A stretch of DNA of 64,000 bases from Formosa sp. Hel1_31_208 (GCF_900104785.1 NZ_LT629733.1:2326501-2390500); one strand, 5' to 3'. Positions 17,316 to 27,220 are shown, counted from the first letter of the stretch. Made by a program: numbers and translations. The notes: generated by a model from the sequence alone, not told the origin.

Positions 17316-18345
17316 CCTGAACTGTTTTTCTTAATCGTGTACGTCTATCAAAGGCCTGTAATTGATCAACAACTTTACTTTCTAAAAAGTCGACAACACG
17401 CTCTTCAACTTTAATTTTTGACTTGTACACCTTGTTGATATAGGTAATTCCACCAGGTGACATGACATTAACTTCAACAAGCTTTCCGCCTATTACATCA
17501 ATTCCAACGAAATACAAACCGTCCTTAACAAGTTTAGGTCCAATTTGTTTACATAATGCTTTTTCTGCTTTAGTTAAGGTGTGTTTTTGAACTGAACCAC
17601 CTGCAGACACATTAGAGCGATGATCATCATTTCCTGGAACGCGTTTCATTGCTCCTACAGGTTCACCATTTAATAAGAGAATTCTAACGTCTCCTTGATC
17701 TGCCCCTTCAATATAATCTTGAAGAATTACATAATTTGAGTTCCCATCGCCAGTAGTGATATAAAAATCGAGTAATGAATTGATATTACTCATGGCTGAT
17801 TTCTCAATTAAAATCACACCTGAACCACCAAAACCATTCAGTGGTTTTAAAATCATTTTATCTGCCTTAGATTCTTTGATTTGTTGAACGAGATACTCTT
17901 TGTTTTTGGACACATGTGTATTTGGAATAATATTGCTATGCGCATCACCAAAAGCAGCCGTATATAGTTTATTATTAGCTTCTCTCATGCCTTGAAGTGA
18001 ATTCACAATAAATACATCGTCCTTCACAGAGTCTAAGAAATTAAGCATAATTGGATCAAGTGGTGGATTAGCTCTAAAGAAAATAGCATCAAATCCAGCA
18101 AGCGGCAACATCTCTTCTCTTAAACTGGCTTTGTTATAAAATGCTTTCAAAGTTGGAGGCACTTTATCCATTCGGTTAATTACGGTACAAAAAGCGTTAG
18201 TCACACTATCTCTTATCGTCAAGTTTGCTGGAGTACACATGGCAACACCATGACCGCGCTTTACACATTCTTTGATTAAAGCGAGACTCGTATCGTTTTC
18301 TGGATCAATTTGTTCCCAAGGATACATTATAAAACAAACATTCAT
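17308..18345 (-). CDS. gshB: ATP-grasp glutathione synthase-like ligase
   Basis: 345 residues. The N-terminal domain (MNVCFIMYPWEQIDPENDTS, FRANPPLD) and ATP-grasp core (KPLNGFGGSGV at 167-177, VLQDYIEGADQGDVRILLLNG, RRSNVSAGG-like segment HRSNVSAGGS, VEVNVMSPGG) match GshB. It would join gamma-Glu-Cys and Gly, or a related dipeptide and amino acid. No gshA (glutamate-cysteine ligase) is present in the window. First gene of a tight five-gene operon reaching to 14161. Confidence 0.88.
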   Translation of the reverse strand: MNVCFIMYPWEQIDPENDTSLALIKECVKRGHGVAMCTPANLTIRDSVTNAFCTVINRMDKVPPTLKAFYNKASLREEMLPLAGFDAIFFRANPPLDPIMLNFLDSVKDDVFIVNSLQGMREANNKLYTAAFGDAHSNIIPNTHVSKNKEYLVQQIKESKADKMILKPLNGFGGSGVILIEKSAMSNINSLLDFYITTGDGNSNYVILQDYIEGADQGDVRILLLNGEPVGAMKRVPGNDDHRSNVSAGGSVQKHTLTKAEKALCKQIGPKLVKDGLYFVGIDVIGGKLVEVNVMSPGGITYINKVYKSKIKVEERVVDFLESKVVDQLQAFDRRTRLRKTVQDA

Positions 18346-18389
18346 AGTCGGTAATTTTAGTTGATTAATCGTATTTAAATTTAAAGTTT

Positions 18390-19712
18390 TTATTTAACTT
18401 CTTCATAGTTATCATCCCAATTCTTAACTTTTGGCACACCTAGTTTTCCTACCGATTTTGCGACAATCATTGATACAGTGGCATCGCCTGTCACATTCAC
18501 AACAGTCCTACACATATCCAACGGACGGTCAACAGCAAAAATAAGAGCCAAACCAATTGGAAGTAATTCTGGAGGAAGCCCAACAGACTCTAATACAATG
18601 ACCAGCATAACCATTCCTGCTCCTGGTACTGCAGCACTCCCAATAGACGCCAGCAAAGCTGTTAAGACTATAGTTATTTGATCTGCAAATGTTAAATCTA
18701 AACCTAGTGCTTGAAAGATAAACACTGCAGCCACGGCTTGATAGAGACTTGTTCCATCCATATTGATTGTAGCACCAACTGGCAGTACAAAACTGGAGAC
18801 TTCTTTATCTACGCCTATATGTTCTTCAACACGTTCCATAGTTACAGGAAGTGTCGCTGCACTACTACTTGTTGAAAACGCTAATAGTTGAGCTGGACTG
18901 ATTTGTTTTAAAAACCAAAACGGGTTTTTCTTTGTTAACGTTGCAACCAAGATGCAGTAGAAAACAACCATTAAAACTAACCCTAGAACGACAACACCTG
19001 CATATTTCAATAAAGCGTACAAAATATCTGGATCATCAGAAGACACAACAACATTTGCTAATAATGCAAATACTGCAACAGGTGCACTCAACATAATTAA
19101 GTCAACCATTTTTAGAACTACATCATTTAATGAGTCAAATAGTTTTTTCAAGGGTTTAGCCCGTTTCTCTCCTATAAGGAGCATTGAAATCCCTAAAAAT
19201 ATGGCAAAGAAAATGACTTGAAGCATTAACTTATTATTACTTAAGGCATTAAAGGCATTGTCAGGAACCATATCTTCTAAGAACTGTAATGGACCTGTAT
19301 TCATCTGCTTTGCAGCTTCTTCAATTTTTGCTTTTACACTACTGTTTTCTGAATATGTTTCTGTTAACTTAGCAATTGTTTCTTCAGAAACACCATCACC
19401 AGGTTGCATTATATTTACAAGAGCTAATCCTATTGAAATTGCAATTACTGTTGTAACAATATAAATCCCTATTGTGCGTAACCCTATATTTTTGAATTTA
19501 GAAATGTCTTTTAAATCTGAAATCCCTTTAATCAATGATGCCAATATTAAAGGAATAGCTATTAATTTTAATAGTTTAACAAAAATAGTCCCAATTGGTT
19601 TTATCCAATCTTCAGTAAATGCTTTTCCTCCATATTGAAGCATAATAAAACCAAATACTAAACCGAGTAGCATTCCTATTAAAATTTGCCAGTGTAATGC
19701 TAGTTTTTTCAT
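18390..19712 (-). CDS. Dicarboxylate/amino acid:cation symporter (DAACS family)
   Basis: 440 residues, polytopic inner-membrane protein. The family landmarks are visible: the serine-rich SPAQLLAFSTSSSAATLPVT re-entrant loop HP1, NMDGTSLYQ in TM7, and GAGMVMLVIVLESVGLPPE with the C-terminal FAVDRPLDMCRTVVNVTGDA. It takes up glutamate, aspartate or C4-dicarboxylates with Na+ or H+. The gap to aroC upstream is 39 bases with a CCTTTT/AAAAGG hairpin but no T tract behind it on this strand, so read-through is likely. Confidence 0.95.
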   Translation of the reverse strand: MKKLALHWQILIGMLLGLVFGFIMLQYGGKAFTEDWIKPIGTIFVKLLKLIAIPLILASLIKGISDLKDISKFKNIGLRTIGIYIVTTVIAISIGLALVNIMQPGDGVSEETIAKLTETYSENSSVKAKIEEAAKQMNTGPLQFLEDMVPDNAFNALSNNKLMLQVIFFAIFLGISMLLIGEKRAKPLKKLFDSLNDVVLKMVDLIMLSAPVAVFALLANVVVSSDDPDILYALLKYAGVVVLGLVLMVVFYCILVATLTKKNPFWFLKQISPAQLLAFSTSSSAATLPVTMERVEEHIGVDKEVSSFVLPVGATINMDGTSLYQAVAAVFIFQALGLDLTFADQITIVLTALLASIGSAAVPGAGMVMLVIVLESVGLPPELLPIGLALIFAVDRPLDMCRTVVNVTGDATVSMIVAKSVGKLGVPKVKNWDDNYEEVK

Positions 19713-19751
19713 AGAGTTTATACCCTTTTCGAAGAAAAAGGAATTGTTTTT

Positions 19752-20813
19752 TTAATTATACATTTTATTTAGTAAATAAAAATCTGCTAAGACCAATGCC
19801 GCCATCGCCTCTACAATAGGAATAGCTCGAGGCACTACACAAGGGTCGTGACGTCCTTTTCCTTGCATTTCTATTATGTCTCCAGAACTATTAAGAGCAT
19901 CTTGTTTTTGAATGACTGTCGCCACTGGCTTAAAAGCAACTCTAAAATAAATATCCATACCATTACTGATGCCACCTTGAATACCTCCTGATAAATTGGT
20001 TTTAGTAGTCCCATCCGCATTAAATAAATCGTTATGCTCGGTGCCTTTCATTTGTGACCCAGAAAACCCACTTCCATATTCAAAGCCTTTCACCGCATTT
20101 ATTGAAAGCATAGCTTTACCGAGATCGGCGTGCAACTTATCAAAAACTGGTTCACCCCATCCAACAGGAACATTTTGAAGCACACATGAAATGGTGCCAC
20201 CAATCGTATTACCTTCCTTACGGATCTCTTTGATTTTTGAAATCATTTGCTTTGCTGTTGCCTCATCAGGACAGCGAACAGCATTGCTTTCGGTTTTTGA
20301 GAAGTCTAAATCTTGATACGGTTTTTCTAAAATAACATCACCTACAGAAGACGTATATGCGTTAATTTTAATTGAACTCAATACTTGTTTAGCAATGGCA
20401 CCAGCTACTACTCTTGAAGCTGTCTCTCTTGCCGAACTTCGCCCGCCACCTCTATAATCTCTAACACCATATTTCTTTTCATACGTATAATCGGCATGAC
20501 TCGGACGATAAACATCCTTAATATGCGAGTAGTCCTTTGACTTTTGATTGGTATTCTTGATGACAAACCCAATCGGTGTTCCTGTCGTTTGACCTTCAAA
20601 TATACCTGACAAAAACTCTACCGTATCTGGTTCTTTACGTTGTGTGACTATTGAAGACTGACCAGGTTTGCGACGATTCATTTCGTTTTGAATGGCTTCA
20701 AAATCTAATTGCAATCCGGCAGGACATCCATCAATAATTCCACCAATTGCCACACCATGTGACTCTCCAAAAGTGGTGAGTTTAAAAATTTTTCCGAAGG
20801 AATTTCCTGCCAT
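19752..20813 (-). CDS. aroC: Chorismate synthase
   Basis: 353 residues, the usual length. It converts EPSP to chorismate with reduced FMN, the last shikimate step. Signatures are [18 protein letters not shown] near the N-terminus, [17 protein letters not shown], and the later [13 protein letters not shown]. No other aromatic pathway gene is near. Confidence 0.97.
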   Translation of the reverse strand: MAGNSFGKIFKLTTFGESHGVAIGGIIDGCPAGLQLDFEAIQNEMNRRKPGQSSIVTQRKEPDTVEFLSGIFEGQTTGTPIGFVIKNTNQKSKDYSHIKDVYRPSHADYTYEKKYGVRDYRGGGRSSARETASRVVAGAIAKQVLSSIKINAYTSSVGDVILEKPYQDLDFSKTESNAVRCPDEATAKQMISKIKEIRKEGNTIGGTISCVLQNVPVGWGEPVFDKLHADLGKAMLSINAVKGFEYGSGFSGSQMKGTEHNDLFNADGTTKTNLSGGIQGGISNGMDIYFRVAFKPVATVIQKQDALNSSGDIIEMQGKGRHDPCVVPRAIPIVEAMAALVLADFYLLNKMYN

Positions 20814-21018
20814 ATATTATGTTTTTGTGCTAAAGTAGTGGTAAAAATAAAGAAACAAATAGAGAATCCCATAAAGCATGGCCATTCAATACAAAAAAAA
20901 GACAGAACAATAGATAAACAAATTGCTGACTGTTTGTTAATTAGGTCCATTATTAATTAACTCATACTTATTTGATAATGTGACTTAAATATGATGAAAT
21001 TCTAAAGCGTCTTACATA

Positions 21019-23946
21019 TTAGATTAATGCATTCTTTAAAATAGATACAGGATGCAGTGCTTGACGTTCGGTTCCATCTTTAATTTGGTGCCTACAACTT
21101 GTACCGTTTGCTGAAATAATGACATTTGAGTTGGCATTTCGAATTGCAGGAAATAAAGTCTGCTCACCTATTTGCATACTCACTTCATAATGCGCTTTCT
21201 CATAACCAAAACTACCCGCCATACCACAACAACCACTGGGAATAATGGTCACTTTATAATTTTTTGGCAAATTCAATACTGTAAAGCTTGACATTTGATT
21301 GACTAATGCCTTTTGATGGCAATGTCCATGGTATTTAATTGTTTTTGCTTCAGAAGTAAACTGGTCTGAAGTGATATTACCCAATTGAATTTCATTTTGA
21401 AGAAATTCTTCGATTAAAAAAGTGTGCTTCGCTATTTGTTTTGCCGAAACATTATCATCAGCCAATTTAAGATATTCATCTCTAAACGTCAAGATAGCCG
21501 ATGGTTCTATTCCGATAAGTGGAGTGTCTTCGGAAATTAGATTCTTAAAAATTTCAACATTCTGATTTGCACAATTTTTTGCTTGCTCTAAAAACCCTTT
21601 AGATAAAAAACTTCTGCCACTCTCTAAATGATTTATATATAATATTTTATAGTTTAATGATTCAAGCAATACTTTAATATCTTTTGCTATGTCAGAATCT
21701 AGATAATTAGTGAATTCATCCACAAACAAATATACTGTTTTTAAAGACTTTGGCGCAGCGTCATTTCCATCTATCCAACCTGAGAAATTAGCCATACTTA
21801 GATAAGACTTCGATAGTATTGGCAAACTCCTATCTTTATGAACACCTAAAATTGATTTAATAATTCTCGATGATATTGCATTTCGAAACAGAAAGTTACT
21901 AAACCTAGGAACTCGGGACGCTATCCTGTTATAACGCGTAAAATTAGCGAAAAATTTATCTTTAAATTTAAATCCATTAGTCTTTTGATACTGGTACTGA
22001 AATTCCGCTTTTAAACTGGCAACATCCACACTACTAGGGCATTCGCTTGAACAAGCCTTACAACTCAAACAAAGATCAAAGACCTCCTTAAGTTCTTCAT
22101 GATCAAATTTATTATCTTTATCTGAATGTGTTAAAAACTCCCGTAATGCATTAGCTCTAGCTCTAGTCGTATCCTTTTCATTTCTGGTGGCGCGATAGCT
22201 CGGGCACATCGTTCCTCCAAATTCTGGAAGTTTGCGACAATCTCCCGAACCATTGCATTTTTCAGCAGTACGCAATATTCCCATGGACTCCGAGAAATCT
22301 AATATCGTTTTTATTTCAGACTGCTGCTGTTCAGGCTCATTGCGTAAAGATTTATCCATTGGAAACGCATCTACAATCTTACCAGGGTTAAAGATATTAT
22401 TTGGATCAAAGGTTGATTTTATGCGCTTTAAAATGGCATAGTTATCAGCTCCTATCATGATTGGTATGAACTCAGCGCGAACAATTCCATCACCGTGTTC
22501 TCCGCTCATTGATCCCTGATAACGTTTCACTAAATGTGCAACATCTGTTGTTATTTTTCGAAACAAAACCACATCAGAGGCCTTTTTTAAATTAAGTATT
22601 GGTCGTAAATGCAATTCTCCAGCCCCAGCATGCGCATAATAGACTGGCTTTTGATTATAACCTTTCATCAGTTCAGAAAAATCATTAATATAACTCGATA
22701 GATCTTCTAGCGCAACTGCAGTATCCTCTACGCAAGCCACTGCTTTTTTATCACCTATTATGTTACCTAATAATCCCAAACCTGCTTTTCGCAATTCATC
22801 GGCCTTATTAATCTCATTTCCGCAGAGCAAAGGATTAGAATAGCTCAATCCTAAAACTTTTAAATCAGACACTAAAGACTCCGCTTTAGTATTTAAATCA
22901 CTTGAACTGCTTGAGCGCAGTTCACACATCAAAATAGCCTCGGGATCACCCTCTACAAATTGCCTATTAACCTGCTGATTTTTATTATGTTTTGTAAGAT
23001 CTAAAATGGTTTTATCCATCATTTCGCAACCGTATAAATCATGCTGCATTGTCAAATTAACAGCATCTAAACAATCCTGAATTGTCTTGAAGTGAGCCGC
23101 GACCATTGCACGCTCTGATGGCTGTATGGGATCTAGTCTTAGAGTAATTTGAGTGGTAATTGCCAACGTGCCTTCACTACCCGATAAAAGTTTACACAAA
23201 TTAAAAGCTTTCGATGTGTTTGAAAACACTTCTGTATTTATGAGCTCATCAATAGCATAACCTGTATTGCGGCGATGAATATTAGGTTTCGGGAATTGAG
23301 ATCTAATATTTTGCTGAACACCTTCCGGCGCTAATTCAGAAGCAATACTTCTATATATCTCTCCCTCTAAGGAAACATGGGTCTTCTTTTTCTTAAACGC
23401 CTCAGAGGACAACTCAGAAAACACAACCTCACTACCATCACTTAAAATTGTATGCAGTTCCAAAATCTTATCCCTAGTAACACCATACTTAATTGAAGTA
23501 GTTCCTGAAGAATTATTACCTACCATTCCGCCAATCATACAACGATTTGAAGTCGATGTATTTGGTCCGAAAAAAAAACCAAATGGCTTGAGATAATTAT
23601 TCAACTCATCTCTCACTACACCAGGCTGAACGGTAACAGTTTGCGCCTCTTTATTCAGCGAGACGATTTTATTAAAATATTTAGACACATCTACCACTAT
23701 TCCTTTTCCAACACATTGACCCGCAAGAGAGGTTCCTGCTGTTCTTGGAATTAATGATGTACTGTGCTTTGTGGCAAATTTTATAAGAATTTGAATGTCT
23801 TTTTTAGATTTTGGAAGCGCCACGGCCAGAGGCAGCATTCTGTACACAGAAGCATCAGTTGCATAAAGTCGTTTCATCAATGCATCATAATGCAGTTCAC
23901 CCTCTAATTGGGAAGATAAATTTTCTAAAAGCGAGTCGCTGATCAT
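21019..23946 (-). CDS. FAD-linked oxidase with Fe-S domain (D-lactate / 2-hydroxyacid dehydrogenase type)
   Basis: 975 residues. N-terminal FAD-binding PCMH domain (PRTAGTSLAGQCVGKGIVVDVS, GNNSSGTTSIKYG), FAD-oxidase C-domain (SGEHGDGIVRAEF), then a ferredoxin-like domain with CNGSGDC and CLSCKACSSECP, and a C-terminal CCG-type domain (GHCHQKAL, PSGCCGMAGSFGYE). This is the YdiJ/Dld-II architecture, oxidising D-lactate or D-2-hydroxyglutarate and passing electrons to quinone. Single-gene unit. Confidence 0.92.
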   Translation of the reverse strand: MISDSLLENLSSQLEGELHYDALMKRLYATDASVYRMLPLAVALPKSKKDIQILIKFATKHSTSLIPRTAGTSLAGQCVGKGIVVDVSKYFNKIVSLNKEAQTVTVQPGVVRDELNNYLKPFGFFFGPNTSTSNRCMIGGMVGNNSSGTTSIKYGVTRDKILELHTILSDGSEVVFSELSSEAFKKKKTHVSLEGEIYRSIASELAPEGVQQNIRSQFPKPNIHRRNTGYAIDELINTEVFSNTSKAFNLCKLLSGSEGTLAITTQITLRLDPIQPSERAMVAAHFKTIQDCLDAVNLTMQHDLYGCEMMDKTILDLTKHNKNQQVNRQFVEGDPEAILMCELRSSSSSDLNTKAESLVSDLKVLGLSYSNPLLCGNEINKADELRKAGLGLLGNIIGDKKAVACVEDTAVALEDLSSYINDFSELMKGYNQKPVYYAHAGAGELHLRPILNLKKASDVVLFRKITTDVAHLVKRYQGSMSGEHGDGIVRAEFIPIMIGADNYAILKRIKSTFDPNNIFNPGKIVDAFPMDKSLRNEPEQQQSEIKTILDFSESMGILRTAEKCNGSGDCRKLPEFGGTMCPSYRATRNEKDTTRARANALREFLTHSDKDNKFDHEELKEVFDLCLSCKACSSECPSSVDVASLKAEFQYQYQKTNGFKFKDKFFANFTRYNRIASRVPRFSNFLFRNAISSRIIKSILGVHKDRSLPILSKSYLSMANFSGWIDGNDAAPKSLKTVYLFVDEFTNYLDSDIAKDIKVLLESLNYKILYINHLESGRSFLSKGFLEQAKNCANQNVEIFKNLISEDTPLIGIEPSAILTFRDEYLKLADDNVSAKQIAKHTFLIEEFLQNEIQLGNITSDQFTSEAKTIKYHGHCHQKALVNQMSSFTVLNLPKNYKVTIIPSGCCGMAGSFGYEKAHYEVSMQIGEQTLFPAIRNANSNVIISANGTSCRHQIKDGTERQALHPVSILKNALI

Positions 23947-24006
23947 AGATGATTAAGTCTGTTGATAAAACTAATAAGAAATTTAATAAATCACGTTTTT
24001 TGGCGT

Positions 24007-24014
24007 TATTTTTG
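24007..24014 (+). promoter_or_regulatory. -7 box of the small outer-membrane barrel gene
   Basis: TATTTTTG matches TAnnTTTG, leaving an untranslated leader of about 76 bases before ATG 24097. Confidence 0.45.
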
Positions 24015-24096
24015 TAACCAATATCGCATAAAAAAAAGAATGGTCTAATAAAGACTGTATTTTAAATTTATTAACGACAACAAAAACTTAAATTTT

Positions 24097-24579
24097 ATGA
24101 AAAAATTATTTTTAGTAGCTCTAGCCTTTATTGGCTTCGCAACGGTTAACGCTCAAGACATCTCAGATAATGCAATCGGTTTAAGATTAGGTGACAGTGA
24201 TGGGTTTGGTGCTCAAATCTCCTATCAACGCGCCTTAGGGGACAATAACAGACTTGAAGTTGATTTAGGGATTACAAACGGCAACAACTATGACGGATTC
24301 AAACTAGCAGGAATTTACCAATGGGTTTGGGTACTTGATGGCGATTTCAACTGGTACGCTGGTGTAGGTGGCGGAGTTGGCTCTATAAGTTTTGACAATG
24401 TTCCTCCAGGATTTGATGACAGTGAAACTTTTTTCTTTGCAGCAGGAAACATTGGTATTGAATATAATTTTGATATTCCTTTACAATTATCACTTGATGC
24501 CAGACCCGAATTTGGCTTTGGAGACTTTAACGATGATTTAGATTTTGATATTGCTTTAGGAATCAGATATAGGTTCTAA
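24097..24579 (+). CDS. Small outer-membrane beta-barrel protein
   Basis: 160 residues with a Sec signal (MKKLFLVALAFIGFATVNAQ) and then alternating strands rich in Gly and aromatics, ending IALGIRYRF, with the terminal Phe typical of outer-membrane barrels. Length fits an eight-strand barrel of the OmpX/OmpW size. Function unknown. Flanked by a promoter box and a strong shared terminator. Confidence 0.85.
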   Translation: MKKLFLVALAFIGFATVNAQDISDNAIGLRLGDSDGFGAQISYQRALGDNNRLEVDLGITNGNNYDGFKLAGIYQWVWVLDGDFNWYAGVGGGVGSISFDNVPPGFDDSETFFFAAGNIGIEYNFDIPLQLSLDARPEFGFGDFNDDLDFDIALGIRYRF

Positions 24580-24598
24580 CTAATAACATATACATTTT

Positions 24599-24628
24599 AA
24601 AAAGCCACGTTTATCAACGTGGCTTTTT
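24599..24628. terminator. Bidirectional terminator between barrel and DinB genes
   Basis: AAAAAGCCACGTT and AACGTGGCTTTTT form a perfect 13-bp stem with loop TATC; T tracts on both strands serve both convergent genes. Confidence 0.88.
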
Positions 24629-24631
24629 AAA

Positions 24632-25147
24632 TTATAAATAACGCTCCTTGATAATGTCGCAATGATGATTCTCATGACCTATGGTGATAAAAGCTATTGC
24701 TCTAGGAGATATATCACTTTCGCTAGCAGTGCCTATGCGACACAAGTCAGTCGACAGCATGCTTCCAAACAATATAATAGTTGAATGGCGAACCGCCTTA
24801 TATTCATCTATTAAACTATCGATATGGCGTTGGTTCGCATTAGACTGAACAACGTACTCATCCTGATCAAAACCAGGGAAAACTGATTGATCGTGTCTAG
24901 CAATACACAAGGCTCGATAGGCAAATATGCGTTCGGTATCAATGAGGTGCAAAATAATTTCCTTAATCGTCCACTTCCCTTCTACATATCGATACTCAAG
25001 TTTTTCTTCTGGAATTGATTCTAAAAATGCGATAGTTTTATCTCCATTTATTTTTAAGCCGCTATGCAGCGTCAAATCACCCGATTTGTCTATATAGGTC
25101 TGATAATAAGGATTAAACTCCGTTTTCGATAAATCTTCTTTTCTCAT
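24632..25147 (-). CDS. DinB-family four-helix metalloprotein
   Basis: 171 residues. The DinB_2 pattern is visible: WTIKEIILHLIDTERIFAYR with the first metal His, and the late GHENHHCDIIKERY with the other two. Family members include thiol-dependent transferases acting with bacillithiol or other low-molecular thiols; the activity here is unknown. Confidence 0.85.
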   Translation of the reverse strand: MRKEDLSKTEFNPYYQTYIDKSGDLTLHSGLKINGDKTIAFLESIPEEKLEYRYVEGKWTIKEIILHLIDTERIFAYRALCIARHDQSVFPGFDQDEYVVQSNANQRHIDSLIDEYKAVRHSTIILFGSMLSTDLCRIGTASESDISPRAIAFITIGHENHHCDIIKERYL

Positions 25148-25173
25148 AGTGTGTTTTTTTTTAATAAATGTAA

Positions 25174-25210
25174 CAAAAAAACCCTTTCTCTTTTTTACCG
25201 AGAAAGGGTT
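25174..25210 (-). terminator. Terminator of the lrp gene
   Basis: On the minus strand AACCCTTTCTC and GAGAAAGGGTT form an 11-bp stem (25180-25190 with 25200-25210) followed by a T run. Confidence 0.85.
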
Positions 25211-25230
25211 GATTTATATTTGTTAAATTA

Positions 25231-25710
25231 TTATAGTTCGTTAAAAATCGTATGCATTAATCGTTTCTTATCATTGATACTCTCTTCAAGACTAATCATC
25301 GTTTCCGTTCTATAAATCCCTTCGATATCATCAAGCAAAAATATAATATCTTTAGCGTGTGACGTATCTTTTGCTCTCACCTTACAGAATATATTAAATT
25401 TTCCAGTTGTGATATGTGCAACTGTCACATAAGGAATCTGAGCGATACACTCTAATACAAACTTAGTCTGTGATGTGTTATTTAAAAACACCCCTACATA
25501 AGCGATAAATGAATACCCAAGCTTCTGGTAATCCAGAGTTAAAGAAGAACCACGAATAATCCCAGCCTCTTCCATTTTTTTTACTCTAACATGTACTGTT
25601 CCCGCTGAAATAACCAATTTCTTGGCAATATCTGTAAAAGGAATTCTTGTATTATCGATCAACATATCTAAAATTTGATGATCGATTTCATCCAATTTAA
25701 ATTTTCCCAT
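25231..25710 (-). CDS. Lrp/AsnC-family transcription regulator
   Basis: 159 residues. N-terminal HTH (LDEIDHQILDMLIDNTR, DIAKKLVISAGTVHVRVKKMEEAGII) and C-terminal RAM ligand domain (AYVGVFLNN, VAHITTGKFNIFCKVRAKD). Such regulators bind amino acids as octamers. I prefer ATG 25710 to 25725 because a -7 box TATTTTTG at 25736-25743 would start transcription about four bases before 25725. Confidence 0.93.
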   Translation of the reverse strand: MGKFKLDEIDHQILDMLIDNTRIPFTDIAKKLVISAGTVHVRVKKMEEAGIIRGSSLTLDYQKLGYSFIAYVGVFLNNTSQTKFVLECIAQIPYVTVAHITTGKFNIFCKVRAKDTSHAKDIIFLLDDIEGIYRTETMISLEESINDKKRLMHTIFNEL

Positions 25711-25735
25711 TTTTTTGTTTTTCATAGATTAAATA

Positions 25736-25743
25736 CAAAAATA
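25736..25743 (-). promoter_or_regulatory. -7 box of the lrp gene
   Basis: The minus strand reads TATTTTTG (TAnnTTTG); it lies between the lrp start and the M14 gene's stop. Confidence 0.45.
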
Positions 25744-25784
25744 ATGCATTTTCTTTAAAGATATCGCATTAAAAATCAATTATT

Positions 25785-26915
25785 TTACCATTTTAGTACG
25801 AATTTTTCATTATTTATCATTACGAAATCGATTTCGCTACCCTCTTTTATTGTGTTATTATTCCTACCTAACACCCTGTACCCTCCCGCATCCAGTACTT
25901 TGTGCGCAACATAAGCGTCTAAATTTGAAATTTTCTCAACTTTAGGCACAAATTCGATGACACCATCAATTAAAGTTTCTTGATATTGAATTGCAATGTC
26001 TTTGTTGTCAGTGTTTTTAATAATGATATCATAAAATCGTTTTTCATTTTTAGGAATTTCAGCATATGAATGACTTTGTGTACCATCTATTGTATGTTGT
26101 GCGATATAATCTAGAGCCACCAAAAGTGACTGACATATATATTCCCTGGTTTGTTCCCTCAAATAATCCTCATGATAGTGCCCTGCTTCAAAAAGAACTG
26201 TTGGCACATGTAAGGCCTGAAACATATCTCCAACGCAATTTAAATTAAAGGAATCGTCATATACACCAACCTGATTAGGAATTTGCTGCTGAAGCACATC
26301 ATTCATCTTGGTTATAATTTCCATAGCAACGCTCCGTGTCTGGGTAACGGATCGTGCATGATCTTGTGCAGGAGCTAAAAATGATACTGTTGCTGGAAAT
26401 TCTGTATGACCCGCACTAAAAATAGTACGTTGACCATGCAGATTAAAACAAAAATGAGGTTTAACATCCTCGAAAACCGATTTTAAAACCTTTGATTCTG
26501 GCTGTGACAGGTTTTGAGCATCCCTGTTTAAATCAATTCCATTTGCATTTAAACGCGCATAAGCCTCTGCTCCATCTGGGTTTAAAATGGGTATTATCGT
26601 GACTTTACAATTCTGACGGATCAATTTTGCAATAGCTTCATCACTACAAATCACATTCAACACATCAAAAATGGCTTTTGTAGTTGTACTTTCATTACCA
26701 TGCATTTGCGACCACATTAAAATCTTTTTCTCTCCAACTCCAAAAGTTAACGCATAAATAGGTAAACCATTTACAGATTTTCCAATGCGCGCAACTTCAA
26801 CTTTATTTCCTAATTTTTCAAGAAGAGGAGCAATTGTTTTATGACTAATATAGCGACCATAAAGCGCTGTCTCTTTATACAAATTGAATAAGTATTTTAA
26901 GGTATCTATCTGCAT
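25785..26915 (-). CDS. M14-family zinc carboxypeptidase
   Basis: 376 residues. MHGNES gives the HxxE zinc ligands, PILNPDGAEAY and GIDLNRD the substrate-binding Asn-Arg pair, NLHGQ the third zinc His, and TVLFEAGHYHED the catalytic Glu region. No signal peptide is evident, so it is probably cytoplasmic, which fits peptide or murein-peptide turnover. A -7 box TACCTTTG (minus strand, 26935-26942) lies 20 bases upstream. Confidence 0.92.
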   Translation of the reverse strand: MQIDTLKYLFNLYKETALYGRYISHKTIAPLLEKLGNKVEVARIGKSVNGLPIYALTFGVGEKKILMWSQMHGNESTTTKAIFDVLNVICSDEAIAKLIRQNCKVTIIPILNPDGAEAYARLNANGIDLNRDAQNLSQPESKVLKSVFEDVKPHFCFNLHGQRTIFSAGHTEFPATVSFLAPAQDHARSVTQTRSVAMEIITKMNDVLQQQIPNQVGVYDDSFNLNCVGDMFQALHVPTVLFEAGHYHEDYLREQTREYICQSLLVALDYIAQHTIDGTQSHSYAEIPKNEKRFYDIIIKNTDNKDIAIQYQETLIDGVIEFVPKVEKISNLDAYVAHKVLDAGGYRVLGRNNNTIKEGSEIDFVMINNEKFVLKW

Positions 26916-26954
26916 GTAATTAAATTAATAAAGACAAAGGTAAACAATTGATAA

Positions 26955-26968
26955 TTTACATTTGTAAA
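26955..26968. promoter_or_regulatory. Palindromic operator TTTACA-TT-TGTAAA (site 1)
   Basis: A perfect 14-bp palindrome between the divergent M14 and XRE genes, near the -7 box of the M14 gene. It shares TTTACATTTGTAA and a downstream TTAAAC with site 2 at 27178. An additional half-site TTGTAAAC occurs near 27010. The rest of the 305-base gap (26916-27220) is very AT-rich and I see no gene in it. Confidence 0.5.
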
Positions 26969-27177
26969 CACTTAAACTCCTTCATTTATTCTTAAAGTGA
27001 TGAGAATTGTAAACAAAACACGCTGGATAAGCCTTGGTCTTTTTAGAAATTCTATGCATTGAATTAATTATTATATCATATAATTGTATTTCAGTAATTT
27101 AATTAATATTATATAAAGTTATAATTTACTATAAAATAATAAACAATCACATGTTTTAGCATAATACAAGCAATATG

Positions 27178-27199
27178 TTTACATTTGTAACGTTACAAA
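27178..27199. promoter_or_regulatory. XRE gene promoter with 16-bp palindrome (site 2)
   Basis: TTTGTAACGTTACAAA (27184-27199) is a perfect palindrome overlapping the -7 box TACATTTG (27180-27187), with the predicted start of transcription inside it. That position is what autorepression by the following XRE protein would need (inference). Confidence 0.55.
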
Positions 27200-27220
27200 C
27201 TTAAACAAGGTGAGTTTACA

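Noticed and set aside
19714..19750. CCTTTT/AAAAGG hairpin as terminator between aroC and the symporter
   Set aside because: On the coding strand the T run is before the stem, not after it, so it should not terminate minus-strand transcripts.
20705..20950. 81-residue reading frame on the minus strand across the aroC start
   Set aside because: It overlaps the first 109 bases of aroC in another frame, and the hydrophobic start lies in AT-rich upstream DNA; no family resemblance.
26969..27177. Possible small RNA in the gap between the M14 and XRE genes
   Set aside because: Very AT-rich, no stable stem and no terminator; only regulatory sites at the edges are supported.
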